The notes: generated from the sequence alone by a model not told the origin. Shown: positions 18,536-27,558, numbered from the stretch's first letter. The stretch: 64,000 bases of DNA from Castellaniella defragrans (GCF_014203015.1 NZ_JACHIB010000019.1:45846-109845), one strand, 5' to 3'. Numbers and translations are program-made.

Positions 18536-19543
18536 ATGGCACGGAACATGAAGGCGGCGGTCATGCGCCAGCACGGCGGCCCCGAGGCGCTGACGGTGGA
18601 AGAGGTGGCCCGGCCGGTTCCCGGCGCGGGCGAGGTCCTGGTCAAGGTGGCGGCGTGCTCGCTCAGCCGGCTGGACATCTTCATCCGCGACGGCATGCCG
18701 GGGCGCGTCATCCCGATGCCGCACGTCGGCGGCTGCGACGTGGCGGGCTGGATCGAGGAGATCGGGCCGGAGGTGTCCGGCGTGGAAATCGGCGCGCCGG
18801 TCCTGATCGACCCGTTCTGGAACGGCGAGATGCTGGGCGAGGCCTACTGGGGCGGGTTTTCCGAATACGTCGCGGTGTCGGCCCAGGGCCTGCTGCCGCT
18901 GCCGCAGGCCGCGCGCTTCGTCGAATATTCCTGCCTGCCCACGGCCTACGGCACGGCCTACCGCATGCTCCACACCCGGGGCCGGCTGCGGGCCGGCGAA
19001 TCCCTGGTGGTGGTGGGCGCCAGTGGCGGCGTGGGCGTCGCCTGCGTCCAGCTGGGCGCGCGGGCCGGCGCGCACGTCATCGCCTGCACCAGCAGCGAGG
19101 ACAAGGCCGCGCGGCTGAGGACGATCGGCGCCGACGAATGCGTGGTCGCCCCGGACGGGCAGTTCGGCAAGCAGGTCTGGAACCTGACCGGCAAGCAGGG
19201 GGCCGACGTGGTGGTCGACTTCACCGGCAGCGCCACCTGGACCCAGTCCCTGCGCTCCGTGAAGCACGGCGGCCGCCTGCTGTGCTGCGGCGCGACCACC
19301 GGCTTCGAGGCGCACACCGACCTGCGCTATCTGTGGACGCGCGAGATGGACATCCGGGGGTCGGACGGATGGAAGACCGAGGACCTGCGGGAGCTGCTGG
19401 GGATCATGGCCGGCCATGAATTCGATCCGGTGATCCATGCCGTGTTCCCGCTGAGCAGGATACAGGATGCCATGCGCGAACTGGAGGGACGCACATGCTT
19501 CGGCAAGATCGTCGTCGTGCCGGACGACGTGCAGGCTGCGTGA
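18536..19543 (+). CDS. MDR-family alcohol dehydrogenase / quinone reductase-like oxidoreductase
   Basis: 335-residue medium-chain dehydrogenase/reductase. An N-terminal GroES-like domain contains ACSLSRLD and HVGGCDVAG, and a Rossmann domain contains VVGASGGVGVACVQLGA near 160. A cysteine near the usual catalytic-zinc site is present (VAACSLSR), but the four-cysteine structural-zinc loop is absent. It could be a zinc-dependent alcohol dehydrogenase or a quinone/enoyl reductase-like member. ATG 18536 follows AGGATGGAGAG. It is the last enzyme gene before the ABC transporter set. Confidence 0.87.
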   Translation: MARNMKAAVMRQHGGPEALTVEEVARPVPGAGEVLVKVAACSLSRLDIFIRDGMPGRVIPMPHVGGCDVAGWIEEIGPEVSGVEIGAPVLIDPFWNGEMLGEAYWGGFSEYVAVSAQGLLPLPQAARFVEYSCLPTAYGTAYRMLHTRGRLRAGESLVVVGASGGVGVACVQLGARAGAHVIACTSSEDKAARLRTIGADECVVAPDGQFGKQVWNLTGKQGADVVVDFTGSATWTQSLRSVKHGGRLLCCGATTGFEAHTDLRYLWTREMDIRGSDGWKTEDLRELLGIMAGHEFDPVIHAVFPLSRIQDAMRELEGRTCFGKIVVVPDDVQAA

Positions 19544-19660
19544 CGCAGAAGACGGATGGACGACATGCAGCAGATGTAGCAGACGTGTAGAAGACTTGCG
19601 CCGACCCGGCGCCCCGGCGCGCGAACCATGATTCCATTATCAATAGACAGGAGACAGATC

Positions 19661-20671
19661 ATGAAAACCAGGCCGCTATTCCTTGCCCTTGCAATGACGT
19701 TTTCCGCGAGCAGCTTCGCCGCGGACCCTTCCCTCGTGTTCACGTCCTGGGGCGGCACCACGCAGGACGCCCAGAAGAGCATCTGGGCCGACGGCTTTTC
19801 CAAGGCGCAGAACATCGCCGTCCTGCAGGACGGCCCCACCGACTACGGCAAGATCAAGGCCATGGTCGAATCCGGCAACGTGTCCTGGGACGTGGTGGAC
19901 GTCGAAGGCGACTACGCGGTCCGGGCCGGCATGGAGGGCATGCTGGAAAAGCTCGACTTCTCCGTGATCGACAAGAGCCGCCTGGATCCGCGCTTCGTCA
20001 CCGACTACTCGGTCGGCAGCTTCTACTATTCCTTCGTCATCGGCTGCAACAAGGACGCCGTCAAGGCCTGCCCCAAGACCTGGGCCGACCTGTTCGACCT
20101 GGCGAAATTCCCCGGCAAGCGGACGTTCTACAAGTGGTCGGCCCCGGGCGTCATCGAGGCCGCGCTGCTGGCCGACGGCGTTCCCGCCGAAAAACTCTAT
20201 CCGCTGGATCTGGACCGGGCCTTCAAGAAGCTGGACACCATCAAGTCCAGCATCGTCTGGTGGAGCAGCGGGGCGCAATCCCAGCAGCTGCTCGCCTCGG
20301 CGGAGACGCCCTACGGCTTTTTCTGGAACGGCCGCCTGACCGCGCTGACGAAAACCGGTGTCAACGTCGAGACGTCCTGGGACCAGAACATCACGGCCGC
20401 CGACATGCTGGTGGTGCCCAAGGGCGCCAAGAACAAGGCGGCGGCGATGAAATACATCGCCTTCGCCACCAGCGCCGCGTCGCAGGCGAAATTCGCCGAG
20501 CTCACCGGCTACGCGCCGATCAACCTGGTCTCGCCCACGCTGATGCCCAAGGAGGTCCGCGACACCCTGCCGGACAAGCAGGCCGCCACCCAGGTCAACG
20601 CCAACCTGGGGTACTGGGCCATGCACCGCGACGACATCGGCACGCGCTGGTACGCCTGGCAGGCGCAGTGA
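19661..20671 (+). CDS. ABC transporter periplasmic substrate-binding protein, PotD-like
   Basis: 336-residue secreted binding protein with a clear signal peptide (MKTRPLFLALAMTFSASSFA, likely cleavage before ADPS). It has the LVFTSWGGTTQDAQ strand typical of the spermidine/putrescine-type (family 1) binding proteins. The ligand is not necessarily a polyamine: this family also binds other amines and phosphonates. ATG 19661 is preceded by AGGAGACAG. It is followed by a perfect 32-nt palindrome and then two permeases and an ATPase, a standard PotDBCA-type operon tail. Confidence 0.9.
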   Translation: MKTRPLFLALAMTFSASSFAADPSLVFTSWGGTTQDAQKSIWADGFSKAQNIAVLQDGPTDYGKIKAMVESGNVSWDVVDVEGDYAVRAGMEGMLEKLDFSVIDKSRLDPRFVTDYSVGSFYYSFVIGCNKDAVKACPKTWADLFDLAKFPGKRTFYKWSAPGVIEAALLADGVPAEKLYPLDLDRAFKKLDTIKSSIVWWSSGAQSQQLLASAETPYGFFWNGRLTALTKTGVNVETSWDQNITAADMLVVPKGAKNKAAAMKYIAFATSAASQAKFAELTGYAPINLVSPTLMPKEVRDTLPDKQAATQVNANLGYWAMHRDDIGTRWYAWQAQ

Positions 20672-20680
20672 CGGACGCGC

Positions 20681-20713
20681 CATGACAACGGCATGACAAC
20701 GGCATGACATGCG
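20681..20713. repeat. Short direct repeat CATGACAACGG
   Basis: Two exact 11-bp copies (20681-20691, 20692-20702) and a third partial copy CATGACATGCGG follow the binding-protein stop codon and lead into the palindrome at 20712. Confidence 0.85.
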
Positions 20714-20743
20714 GATCCGGGCCGCCGCGGCGGCCCGGATCCG
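20712..20743. other. Perfect 32-nt palindrome between binding protein and permease
   Basis: CGGATCCGGGCCGCCG is followed directly by its exact reverse complement. There is no T-run, so it is unlikely to be a full terminator. Its place just after the binding-protein gene fits a 3' mRNA stabiliser or partial attenuator that keeps binding protein in excess over the membrane subunits, as known for intercistronic hairpins in maltose-type operons. Confidence 0.9.
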
Positions 20744-20761
20744 GGGGCAGGGATACGCCAT

Positions 20762-21634
20762 ATGGTTTCTTCGATTTCGACGGGCGGGGCCGGCGGGCGG
20801 GGAGCGGGGAAAAGACCGCTTCCTTCCGGCCCCATCGCCTACATTGCGCCGGCCCTCGTGCTGATCGCGCTGTTCTTCATCGTTCCGGTCCTGATGCTGC
20901 TGCTGCGCAGCGTCCTCGAACCGGTCCCGGGGCTGGAGAACTACGCGACGCTCTTCGGCTCGACCACCTACCTCAAGGTGTTCTCCAACACCTTCCTGGT
21001 GGCCTCGCTCGTGACGATCGTTTCCGTCGTCATCGGCTTCCCGGTCGCCTGGGCGCTGGCCATCCTGCCCCGGCGCTGGGCGGTCTTCCTGCTCGCGGTC
21101 ATCGTCCTCTCGATGTGGACGAACCTGCTGGCGCGGACCTACGCCTGGATGGTGCTGCTGCAGCGCACCGGCATCATCAACAAGACCCTCATGAATCTGG
21201 GCATCATCGACAGCCCGCTGGCGCTGGTGAACAACATCACCGGCGTGACGATCGGCATGGTCTACATCATGCTGCCGTTCATCATCCTGCCGCTCATGGG
21301 GGTGATCTCGTCGATCGACGCCTCGATCCTGCGCGCCGCCGCGCTGTGCGGGGCCGGCAAGTGGCAGAGCTTCACGCGCGTGCTGCTGCCGCTGTCGCTG
21401 CCGGGCGTGGCCGCCGGGGCGCTGATGGTCTTCGTGATGTCCCTGGGCTACTTCGTCACCCCGGCGCTGCTGGGCGGCGCATCGAGCATGATGCTCGCCG
21501 AGCTCATCGCCCAGCTGGTCCAGTCGCTGGTCAAGTGGGGGCTGGGGGGCGCGGCCGCGTTCGTCCTGCTGGTGGTGACCCTGGGGCTGTATTTCCTGCA
21601 GCTGCGTTACCTGAAGGTCGACAAGAGGAGTTAG
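20762..21634 (+). CDS. ABC transporter permease, PotB-like
   Basis: 290-residue inner-membrane subunit with about six transmembrane helices and the coupling motif region DASILRAAALCGAGKWQSFTRVLLPLSLPG (EAA-like loop near 190-215). It forms the translocation channel with the next gene's product. The ATG at 20762 begins MVSSIS and is followed by a short polar Gly-rich head before the first helix at about 22. It ends two bases before the second permease start. Confidence 0.9.
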   Translation: MVSSISTGGAGGRGAGKRPLPSGPIAYIAPALVLIALFFIVPVLMLLLRSVLEPVPGLENYATLFGSTTYLKVFSNTFLVASLVTIVSVVIGFPVAWALAILPRRWAVFLLAVIVLSMWTNLLARTYAWMVLLQRTGIINKTLMNLGIIDSPLALVNNITGVTIGMVYIMLPFIILPLMGVISSIDASILRAAALCGAGKWQSFTRVLLPLSLPGVAAGALMVFVMSLGYFVTPALLGGASSMMLAELIAQLVQSLVKWGLGGAAAFVLLVVTLGLYFLQLRYLKVDKRS

Positions 21635-21636
21635 CC

Positions 21637-22440
21637 ATGCTGCTGGATTTCAATCGCCTCGGGGGCCTGCGCTACTTCCTGATCCTCGTCACGGGACTGG
21701 TGCTGCTGTTCCTGATCCTGCCCATCGTCTTCATCGCCGCGCTCTCGTTCGGCTCATCGCAGTGGCTGATCTTTCCGCCGCCCTCGTGGACCCTGAAGTG
21801 GTACTACGAGCTGTTCGCGGATCCGCGCTGGCTGTACACCGCCCTGACGAGCCTGAAGATCGCGGTCATCGTCACGGTGCTGTCCGTCGCGCTGGGCTTC
21901 CTCGCCTCGCTGGGCCTGGACCGGGGCGAGTTCCGCGGCAAGGAGCGCATCCGCGCGCTGTTCCTGACCCCCATGATCCTGCCCGTGATCGTGCTGGCCG
22001 TGGCGCTCTACGCCCTGTTCCTGAAGCTGGGCCTGGCCGGGACCACCGTCGGCTTCGTCATCGCGCACCTGCTCGTCGCGCTGCCGTTCTCCATCATCTC
22101 GATCAGCGGCGCGCTGGAAGGGTTCGACAAGTCGATCGAGGACGCCGCCATCCTGTGCGGCGCCTCGCCCTGGGAGGCGCGGCTCAAGATCACCATCCCG
22201 TCCATCCGGCACGGCCTGTTCACGGCCGCCGTCTTCTCCTTCCTGGCCTCCTGGGACGAGGTGGTCCTGGCGATCTTCATGTCCAGCCCGACCCTGCAGA
22301 CGCTGCCCGTCAAGATCTGGACCACCCTGAGGCAGGACCTGACCCCCGTGGTCGCCGCCGTATCGACCATCCTGGTGGCGCTCACCGCCGTGCTGATTTT
22401 CGCTCCGCTGGTATTTCGCAAGAGGCAAAAAGATGACTAG
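21637..22440 (+). CDS. ABC transporter permease, PotC-like
   Basis: 267-residue second channel subunit with about six transmembrane helices and an EAA-like loop DAAILCGASPWEARLKITIPSI near 167. A strong AGAGGAG site lies just upstream of ATG 21637, overlapping the end of the first permease gene. The stop codon lies 8 bp inside the ATPase gene, indicating tight coupling. Confidence 0.9.
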   Translation: MLLDFNRLGGLRYFLILVTGLVLLFLILPIVFIAALSFGSSQWLIFPPPSWTLKWYYELFADPRWLYTALTSLKIAVIVTVLSVALGFLASLGLDRGEFRGKERIRALFLTPMILPVIVLAVALYALFLKLGLAGTTVGFVIAHLLVALPFSIISISGALEGFDKSIEDAAILCGASPWEARLKITIPSIRHGLFTAAVFSFLASWDEVVLAIFMSSPTLQTLPVKIWTTLRQDLTPVVAAVSTILVALTAVLIFAPLVFRKRQKDD

Positions 22441-23512
22441 ACCTTTCCTGAGCATCCAGGGGATCCGCAAGGATTACGGGGATTTCACCGCCATCCGGGA
22501 CGTGACGCTCGACATCGCCCGGGGCGAGTTCATGACCTTCCTGGGGCCCTCGGGCTCCGGCAAGTCCACCACCCTGTACATCCTGGCCGGTTTCCAGGAT
22601 CCCACCGAAGGCGACATCCTGCTCGACGGCGAGAGCCTGCTTTCGGTGCCTTCCCACAAGCGCAACATCGGCATGGTGTTCCAGCGGTACACGCTGTTCC
22701 CGCACCTGAGCGTCGGGGAAAACGTGGCCTTTCCCCTGCGGGTGCGGCGCTGCGCCAAATCCGAGATCGAGGACCGGGTGCGGGCGGCGCTCAAGCTCGT
22801 CCACCTGGAGGATTTCGCCGACCGCAAGCCCGCGCTGATGTCGGGCGGCCAGCAGCAGCGCGTGGCCCTGGCGCGGGCCCTGGTCTACGATCCGCCGCTG
22901 CTGCTGATGGACGAGCCGCTGTCGGCGCTGGACAAGAAGCTGCGCGAGGACCTGCAGTTCGAGATCCGGCGCATCCACCAGGAAACCGGCGTCACCATCC
23001 TCTACGTCACCCACGACCAGGAGGAAGCCCTGCGCCTGTCGGACCGCATTTCCGTCTTCAGCCAGGGCCGCATCGAGCAGATCGGCACCGGCCAGGAACT
23101 CTATGCGCAGCCTGCGACCCGCTTCGTGGCCGGCTTCATCGGCGACAGCAATTTCCTCGCGGCCGACATCCTTTCCGTGGCGGAAAACAAGGCGAAGCTG
23201 TCCATCTGCGACGGCGTCGTCGTCGACGGCGTGCCGGTCCAGGGACGGCCGACGGACTCGGACCGCCCGACGCTGCTGCTGCGGCCCGAGCGCATCTCCA
23301 TCTCGCTCGACCCGCAGGAGTGCGGCGTGCCCGTGACGATCCGCGACCTGACCTTCCTGGGCAACATGGTCGAGGTGAGTTCCGTCACGGACCGGGAGGA
23401 GCCCGTCAAGATCCGGATTCCCTTCGGCAACCGGATCGTCTCGGAACTGGCCTCGGGCGATCGCGTCTGGGCCAATTTCGATCCCGGGGCCCTGCACGCC
23501 TTCTACGGCTGA
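22433..23512 (+). CDS. ABC transporter ATP-binding protein, PotA-like
   Basis: 359-residue ATPase. Walker A GPSGSGKST lies near 38, the Q-loop VFQRYTLFPH near 80, the signature LMSGGQQQRVALARAL near 135, and Walker B LLLMDEPLSALD near 160. A C-terminal TOBE-type regulatory domain (about 270-355) is typical of the PotA/MalK/FbpC branch. It powers import by the two preceding permeases. It is the last gene of the operon begun at 10642; a G-rich repeat tract follows. Confidence 0.93.
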   Translation: MTRPFLSIQGIRKDYGDFTAIRDVTLDIARGEFMTFLGPSGSGKSTTLYILAGFQDPTEGDILLDGESLLSVPSHKRNIGMVFQRYTLFPHLSVGENVAFPLRVRRCAKSEIEDRVRAALKLVHLEDFADRKPALMSGGQQQRVALARALVYDPPLLLMDEPLSALDKKLREDLQFEIRRIHQETGVTILYVTHDQEEALRLSDRISVFSQGRIEQIGTGQELYAQPATRFVAGFIGDSNFLAADILSVAENKAKLSICDGVVVDGVPVQGRPTDSDRPTLLLRPERISISLDPQECGVPVTIRDLTFLGNMVEVSSVTDREEPVKIRIPFGNRIVSELASGDRVWANFDPGALHAFYG

Positions 23513-23519
23513 GCGCCCT

Positions 23520-23640
23520 GGCGCGGGCGGCGGGCGGCGCGTCCGGCAGGGGCGGCAGAGACAGCGCGGGCGGCAGGGGCGGCAGGGGCGGCGCGGGCGG
23601 CGGTGCGGGCGGCGGTGCGGGCGGCGGTGCGGGCGGCGTG
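23520..23640. repeat. G-rich low-complexity tract with 12-bp repeats
   Basis: A run dominated by GGGCGG and GGCAGG words ends in three exact copies of GCGGGCGGCGGT (23593-23604, 23605-23616, 23617-23628) and a partial fourth. It lies after the ABC operon and about 100 bp before the thioesterase gene. Repeated G-runs could fold into G-quadruplexes on the plus strand. Confidence 0.9.
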
Positions 23641-23738
23641 TGGCGGTACGGTGGTACCATATTCCGGCTGCGGGCCCTGGAGGGTCCGCGGTCTTCCGGT
23701 CCCACCCCTCACGGTCCCACCACTCGCGCAGCCCGCCC

Positions 23739-24179
23739 ATGCCTTCGGATTCCACCGCCACGCCGCCCGCTTCCGGCACCTTCACAACCCCCCCGATCGA
23801 CGTCCGCTGGGGCGACATGGACGCCCTGCGCCACGTCAACAACGCGGTCTACTTCTCCTATTTCGAGGAGGGCCGGGTGCATCTGTTCGCCGCGATGGGC
23901 CTGGGCGCCGCCTCGGGCCGCTACGGCGTGCTGGCCCATGCCTCGTGTGATTTTCTCAGACCGCTGTTGTATCCTGCCCGTGTCGTCGTCGGCATGAAGC
24001 TCCTGCGCGTCGGGCGGACCAGCCTGGAACTGGACTGCTGGGTCGCCGATGCCGGGGATGCCGCGACGCTCTACGCCCGCGGCCGCAACGTGCTGGTGTG
24101 CACCGATGGCGCCACCGGCCGGCCGGTGCCCTGGACCGACGCCGACCGGCGGGCGCTGGACCGCTGCTTCGCCGCCTGA
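23739..24179 (+). CDS. Acyl-CoA thioesterase, 4HBT/YbgC-like
   Basis: 146-residue single hot-dog-fold protein. The catalytic region DVRWGDMDALRHVNNAVYF near 20-38 matches the 4-hydroxybenzoyl-CoA thioesterase/YbgC family, with the Asp present. It hydrolyses an acyl-CoA; the chain length is unknown. ATG 23739 is chosen because upstream codons are Ser/Pro/His-rich and unlike the family. Its own promoter is not clear; the gene is isolated between two repeat tracts. Confidence 0.85.
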   Translation: MPSDSTATPPASGTFTTPPIDVRWGDMDALRHVNNAVYFSYFEEGRVHLFAAMGLGAASGRYGVLAHASCDFLRPLLYPARVVVGMKLLRVGRTSLELDCWVADAGDAATLYARGRNVLVCTDGATGRPVPWTDADRRALDRCFAA

Positions 24180-24209
24180 TACCGTTGCCGCTTTCGATTT
24201 CGATTCCCG

Positions 24210-24308
24210 TTCGATTTCTATTTGATTTCTATTTGATTTCTGTTTGATTTCTGTTTGATTTCTGTTTGATTTCTGTTTGATTTCTATTCGATTTCTGTCC
24301 GATTTCTG
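24210..24308. repeat. AT-rich 11-bp tandem array upstream of scoA, nine copies
   Basis: Nine consecutive 11-bp units match TTTGATTTCTG with small changes (first two and seventh end in A; first and eighth begin TTC; ninth begins TCC). The array starts 30 bases after the thioesterase stop and ends 23 bases before the scoA start codon. It is strikingly AT-rich in this GC-rich genome. The period is close to one helical turn, so TTT/TTTC tracts recur on nearly the same face of the DNA. Confidence 0.97.
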
Positions 24309-24331
24309 TTCATCTACGAAGGAACCGTTGT

Positions 24332-25027
24332 ATGGATAAAGTCTACGAGAGTGCCGATGCCGCCTTGCGCGGCGTCGTGGCCGACAATCAGATGATCGCC
24401 GTCGGCGGCTTCGGGCTGTGCGGCATCCCCGAGGCCCTGATCGCGGCCCTGCGGGACTCGGGCGTGCGCAATCTCACCTGCATCAGCAACAACGCCGGGG
24501 TCGACGGCTTCGGTCTGGGGCAGCTCCTGTCCACGCGCCAGATCACCAAGATGATCGCGTCCTACGTGGGCGAGAACAAGGAATTCGAGCGCCAGTACCT
24601 GGCGGGCGAACTGGAACTGGAATTCACGCCGCAGGGCACGCTGGCCGAAAAGCTGCGCGCCGGCGGCGCCGGCATCCCGGCGTTCTTCACCGCCACCGGC
24701 GTGGGCACCGTGGTGGCCGAGGGCAAGGAGACCCGCGAATTCGACGGCCGCACCTACATCATGGAACGCTCCCTGGTGCCGGACGTGTCCCTGGTCAAGG
24801 CCTGGAAGGCCGACCGCAGCGGCAACCTGAAATTCCGCCGCACGGCGCGCAACTTCAACCCCAACGTCGCCATGGCCGGCCGCATCACCATCGTCGAGGT
24901 CGAGGAAATCGTGCCCACCGGCACCTTCGATCCGGACGAAGTCCATCTGCCGGGGATCTACGTGCACCGCATCGTCCTGAACGCGCATCCCGAAAAGCGC
25001 ATCGAACAACGCACCATTCGTCAATAA
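24332..25027 (+). CDS. scoA: 3-oxoacid CoA-transferase subunit A
   Basis: 231-residue alpha subunit of a succinyl-CoA:3-oxoacid CoA-transferase. The CoA-binding motif [11 protein letters not shown] near 24 and the [12 protein letters not shown] segment match the family. With subunit B it moves CoA between succinate and acetoacetate (or a related 3-oxoacid). A GAAGGAACC site precedes ATG 24332. The 11-bp array occupies the position where its promoter would be expected. The next gene starts 11 bp downstream. Confidence 0.94.
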   Translation: MDKVYESADAALRGVVADNQMIAVGGFGLCGIPEALIAALRDSGVRNLTCISNNAGVDGFGLGQLLSTRQITKMIASYVGENKEFERQYLAGELELEFTPQGTLAEKLRAGGAGIPAFFTATGVGTVVAEGKETREFDGRTYIMERSLVPDVSLVKAWKADRSGNLKFRRTARNFNPNVAMAGRITIVEVEEIVPTGTFDPDEVHLPGIYVHRIVLNAHPEKRIEQRTIRQ

Positions 25028-25038
25028 GGAGGCAGATC

Positions 25039-25692
25039 ATGGCTTGGGATCGTGAACAGATGGCGGCGCGCGCCGCGCAGGAACTGCGGGACGGCTACTA
25101 CGTCAACCTGGGCATCGGCCTGCCCACCAAGGTCGCCAACTACGTGCCGGAGGGCATGGAAGTCTGGCTGCAGTCGGAAAACGGCCTGCTGGGCATCGGC
25201 CCCTTCCCCACGGAAGACGAGGTCGACGCCGACCTGATCAACGCCGGCAAGCAGACCGTGACGACGCTGCCGGGTTCCTCGATCTTCGCCTCGGCGGATT
25301 CGTTCGCCATGATCCGCGGCGGCAAGATCAACCTGGCCATCCTGGGGGCCATGCAGGTGTCCGAAAAGGGCGACCTGGCCAACTGGATGATTCCCGGCAA
25401 GATGATCAAGGGCATGGGCGGCGCCATGGACCTGGTGGCCGGCGTGGGCAAGGTCGTGGTGCTGATGGAGCACGTCGCCCGCGCCAAGGACGGCACCGAA
25501 TCCCAGAAGCTGCTGCCCGCGTGCACGCTGCCGCTGACCGGGGTGGGCGTGGTGAATCTCATCATCACCGACCTGGGCGTGATGGAAGTCACCGACGACG
25601 GCCTGCGCCTGACCGAACTGGCCCCGGGCGTGACGGTGGACGAGATCCGCGCCAAGACGTCCGCCAAGCTGGACGTGTCCGCCGTCGCCTAG
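25039..25692 (+). CDS. scoB: 3-oxoacid CoA-transferase subunit B
   Basis: 217-residue beta subunit. The active-site glutamate that forms the CoA thioester is in [10 protein letters not shown] near residue 51, and GGAMDLVAG follows later. A strong AAGGAGG site precedes ATG 25039. It works as a complex with ScoA to make acetoacetyl-CoA usable by thiolase. Co-directional with scoA and probably with the following peptidase gene. Confidence 0.95.
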   Translation: MAWDREQMAARAAQELRDGYYVNLGIGLPTKVANYVPEGMEVWLQSENGLLGIGPFPTEDEVDADLINAGKQTVTTLPGSSIFASADSFAMIRGGKINLAILGAMQVSEKGDLANWMIPGKMIKGMGGAMDLVAGVGKVVVLMEHVARAKDGTESQKLLPACTLPLTGVGVVNLIITDLGVMEVTDDGLRLTELAPGVTVDEIRAKTSAKLDVSAVA

Positions 25693-25749
25693 GGAGGTTC
25701 TGAACACGTTTCCGCTCGACGCATTCAGACCTTCCCCGAGGAAATCGCC

Positions 25750-27558
25750 GTGACCCTGCCGCACCCCCTGGAGACGCCCGCCGATCGCATCGCCGCCCTG
25801 CGCGGCCGGCTGGCGCAGTCGGGCCTGAGCGCCTGCCTGGTGCCGACCGCCGATCCGCACCTGTCGGAATACCTGCCGGACCATTGGGCCGCGCGCGCCT
25901 GGCTGTCGGGCTTCGACGGTTCGGCGGGCAGCCTGCTGGTCACGGCGGACTTCGCCGGCCTGTGGACCGACAGCCGCTACTGGGTCCAGGCCGAAGCCCA
26001 GCTGCGGGGTTCCGGCATCGTCCTGATGCGGGCCGGCGCGCCCGACGTGCCGGATCCGCTGGACTGGGTCCTGGCGCATCTGGCGCGCGGCGGCCGGGTG
26101 GCGGCCGACGGCCGGGTGCTGGACCTGGCGGCGGAAAGCCGCTGGCGCGCGGCCCTGGACGAGGCCGGCCTGGCGCTGGTGCTGGACCAGGACCCGGTCG
26201 GCGCGATCTGGGCGCAGCGCCCGGCCCTGCCCGAGGCCCCGGTCTTCGAGCACCTGCCGCCGTACGCCTGCCGCGCGCGGGCCGGCAATCTCGCCGCCGT
26301 GCGGGCCGCCATGCGCGAACACGGCGCGGCCTGGCACCTGCTGTCCTCGCTGGACGACATCGCCTGGCTGCTGAACCTGCGCGGCGCCGACGTGGACTAC
26401 AACCCGGTCTTCCTCGCGCACGCGCTGCTGGACGCGGATCGGGCGCGCCTGTATGTGGCGCCCGGCAAGATCGACGCCGCGCTGGCCGCCCGCCTGGCGG
26501 CCGACGGGGTGGAACTGCGCGACTACGCCGCGCTGGCCGCCGACCTGGCGGCCCTGCCAGCCGGCGCCGCGCTGCTGGTGGATCCGGCGCGGGTCACGGC
26601 GGGCACGCTGTCGCACGCGCCCCAGGCGCGGCGCATCGAGGCCATCAATCCGTCCCAGCTGCTGAAATCCGTCAAGAACGCCGCCGAGGCCGACCACATC
26701 CGGGCCGCCATGGCCCAGGACGGCGCCGCCCTGTGCGAATTCTTCGCCTGGTTCGAGGCCGCCCTGGCGGCGGGCGAGCGCATTACCGAGATCGACGTCG
26801 ATGTTCATCTGTCGGCGGCGCGCGCCCGGCGCCCGGGCTTCGTCAGCCTCAGCTTCGCCACCATCGCCGGCTTCAACGCCAACGGCGCCATGCCGCACTA
26901 CCGCGCCACCGAATCGTCCCACGCCGTCATCCAGGGCGACGGCCTGCTGCTGATCGATTCCGGCGGGCAGTACCTGGGCGGCACCACCGACATCACCCGG
27001 GTCGTGCCCATCGGCACGCCCTCGGACGAGCAGCGCGCCGACACCACCACCGTGCTGCAGGCCCACATCGCCCTGGCGCGGGCGCGCTTCCCGGAAGACA
27101 CGCCGTCCTCCGTGCTCGACACCCTGGCGCGCATGCCGCTGTGGCGCCGGGGCCTGGACTACGGCCACGGCACCGGCCACGGCGTGGGCTATTTCCTCAA
27201 CGTTCACGAAGGCCCGCAGACGATTTCCGTGCGCGGCCACGCGCGCCCCCACCAGGGCATGAAGGCCGGCATGCTGACGTCCAACGAACCCGGCCTGTAC
27301 CGCGACGGCCGGTGGGGCATCCGCATCGAGAACCTGGTGCTGGCCGTCCCGGCCGGGCGGAGCGAATTCGGCGCCTTCCTGGAATTCGAGACCGTCACCC
27401 TGTGCCCCATCGACACGCGCTGCGTGATGCGCGAACGGCTGTCCGCCGACGAGATCGCGTGGCTGGACGCCTACCACGCCCGCGTGCGCGAGCGCCTGCT
27501 GCCCCTGGTGGACGGCGCGGCGCGCGACTGGCTGCTGGCGCGCACCGAAGCGCTGTAG
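25750..27558 (+). CDS. M24 family aminopeptidase P
   Basis: 602-residue metallopeptidase, the long (XPNPEP1-like) form of aminopeptidase P, which removes an N-terminal residue before proline. Two creatinase-N domains (about 10-300) precede the M24 catalytic domain. Metal ligands are visible as Asp in LLIDSGGQY and GTTDITR, His in GHGTGHGVGYF, Glu in SNEPGLY and Glu in LEFETVTL. The start is GTG 25750, 57 bp after scoB, and may be the third gene of that operon. It is convergent with yghX. Confidence 0.9.
   Translation: MTLPHPLETPADRIAALRGRLAQSGLSACLVPTADPHLSEYLPDHWAARAWLSGFDGSAGSLLVTADFAGLWTDSRYWVQAEAQLRGSGIVLMRAGAPDVPDPLDWVLAHLARGGRVAADGRVLDLAAESRWRAALDEAGLALVLDQDPVGAIWAQRPALPEAPVFEHLPPYACRARAGNLAAVRAAMREHGAAWHLLSSLDDIAWLLNLRGADVDYNPVFLAHALLDADRARLYVAPGKIDAALAARLAADGVELRDYAALAADLAALPAGAALLVDPARVTAGTLSHAPQARRIEAINPSQLLKSVKNAAEADHIRAAMAQDGAALCEFFAWFEAALAAGERITEIDVDVHLSAARARRPGFVSLSFATIAGFNANGAMPHYRATESSHAVIQGDGLLLIDSGGQYLGGTTDITRVVPIGTPSDEQRADTTTVLQAHIALARARFPEDTPSSVLDTLARMPLWRRGLDYGHGTGHGVGYFLNVHEGPQTISVRGHARPHQGMKAGMLTSNEPGLYRDGRWGIRIENLVLAVPAGRSEFGAFLEFETVTLCPIDTRCVMRERLSADEIAWLDAYHARVRERLLPLVDGAARDWLLARTEAL

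Noticed and set aside
19661..23512. Naming the ABC importer a polyamine (Pot) system
   Set aside because: The fold and gene order fit PotDBCA, but many family members take other substrates, and the neighbouring enzymes suggest a different compound.
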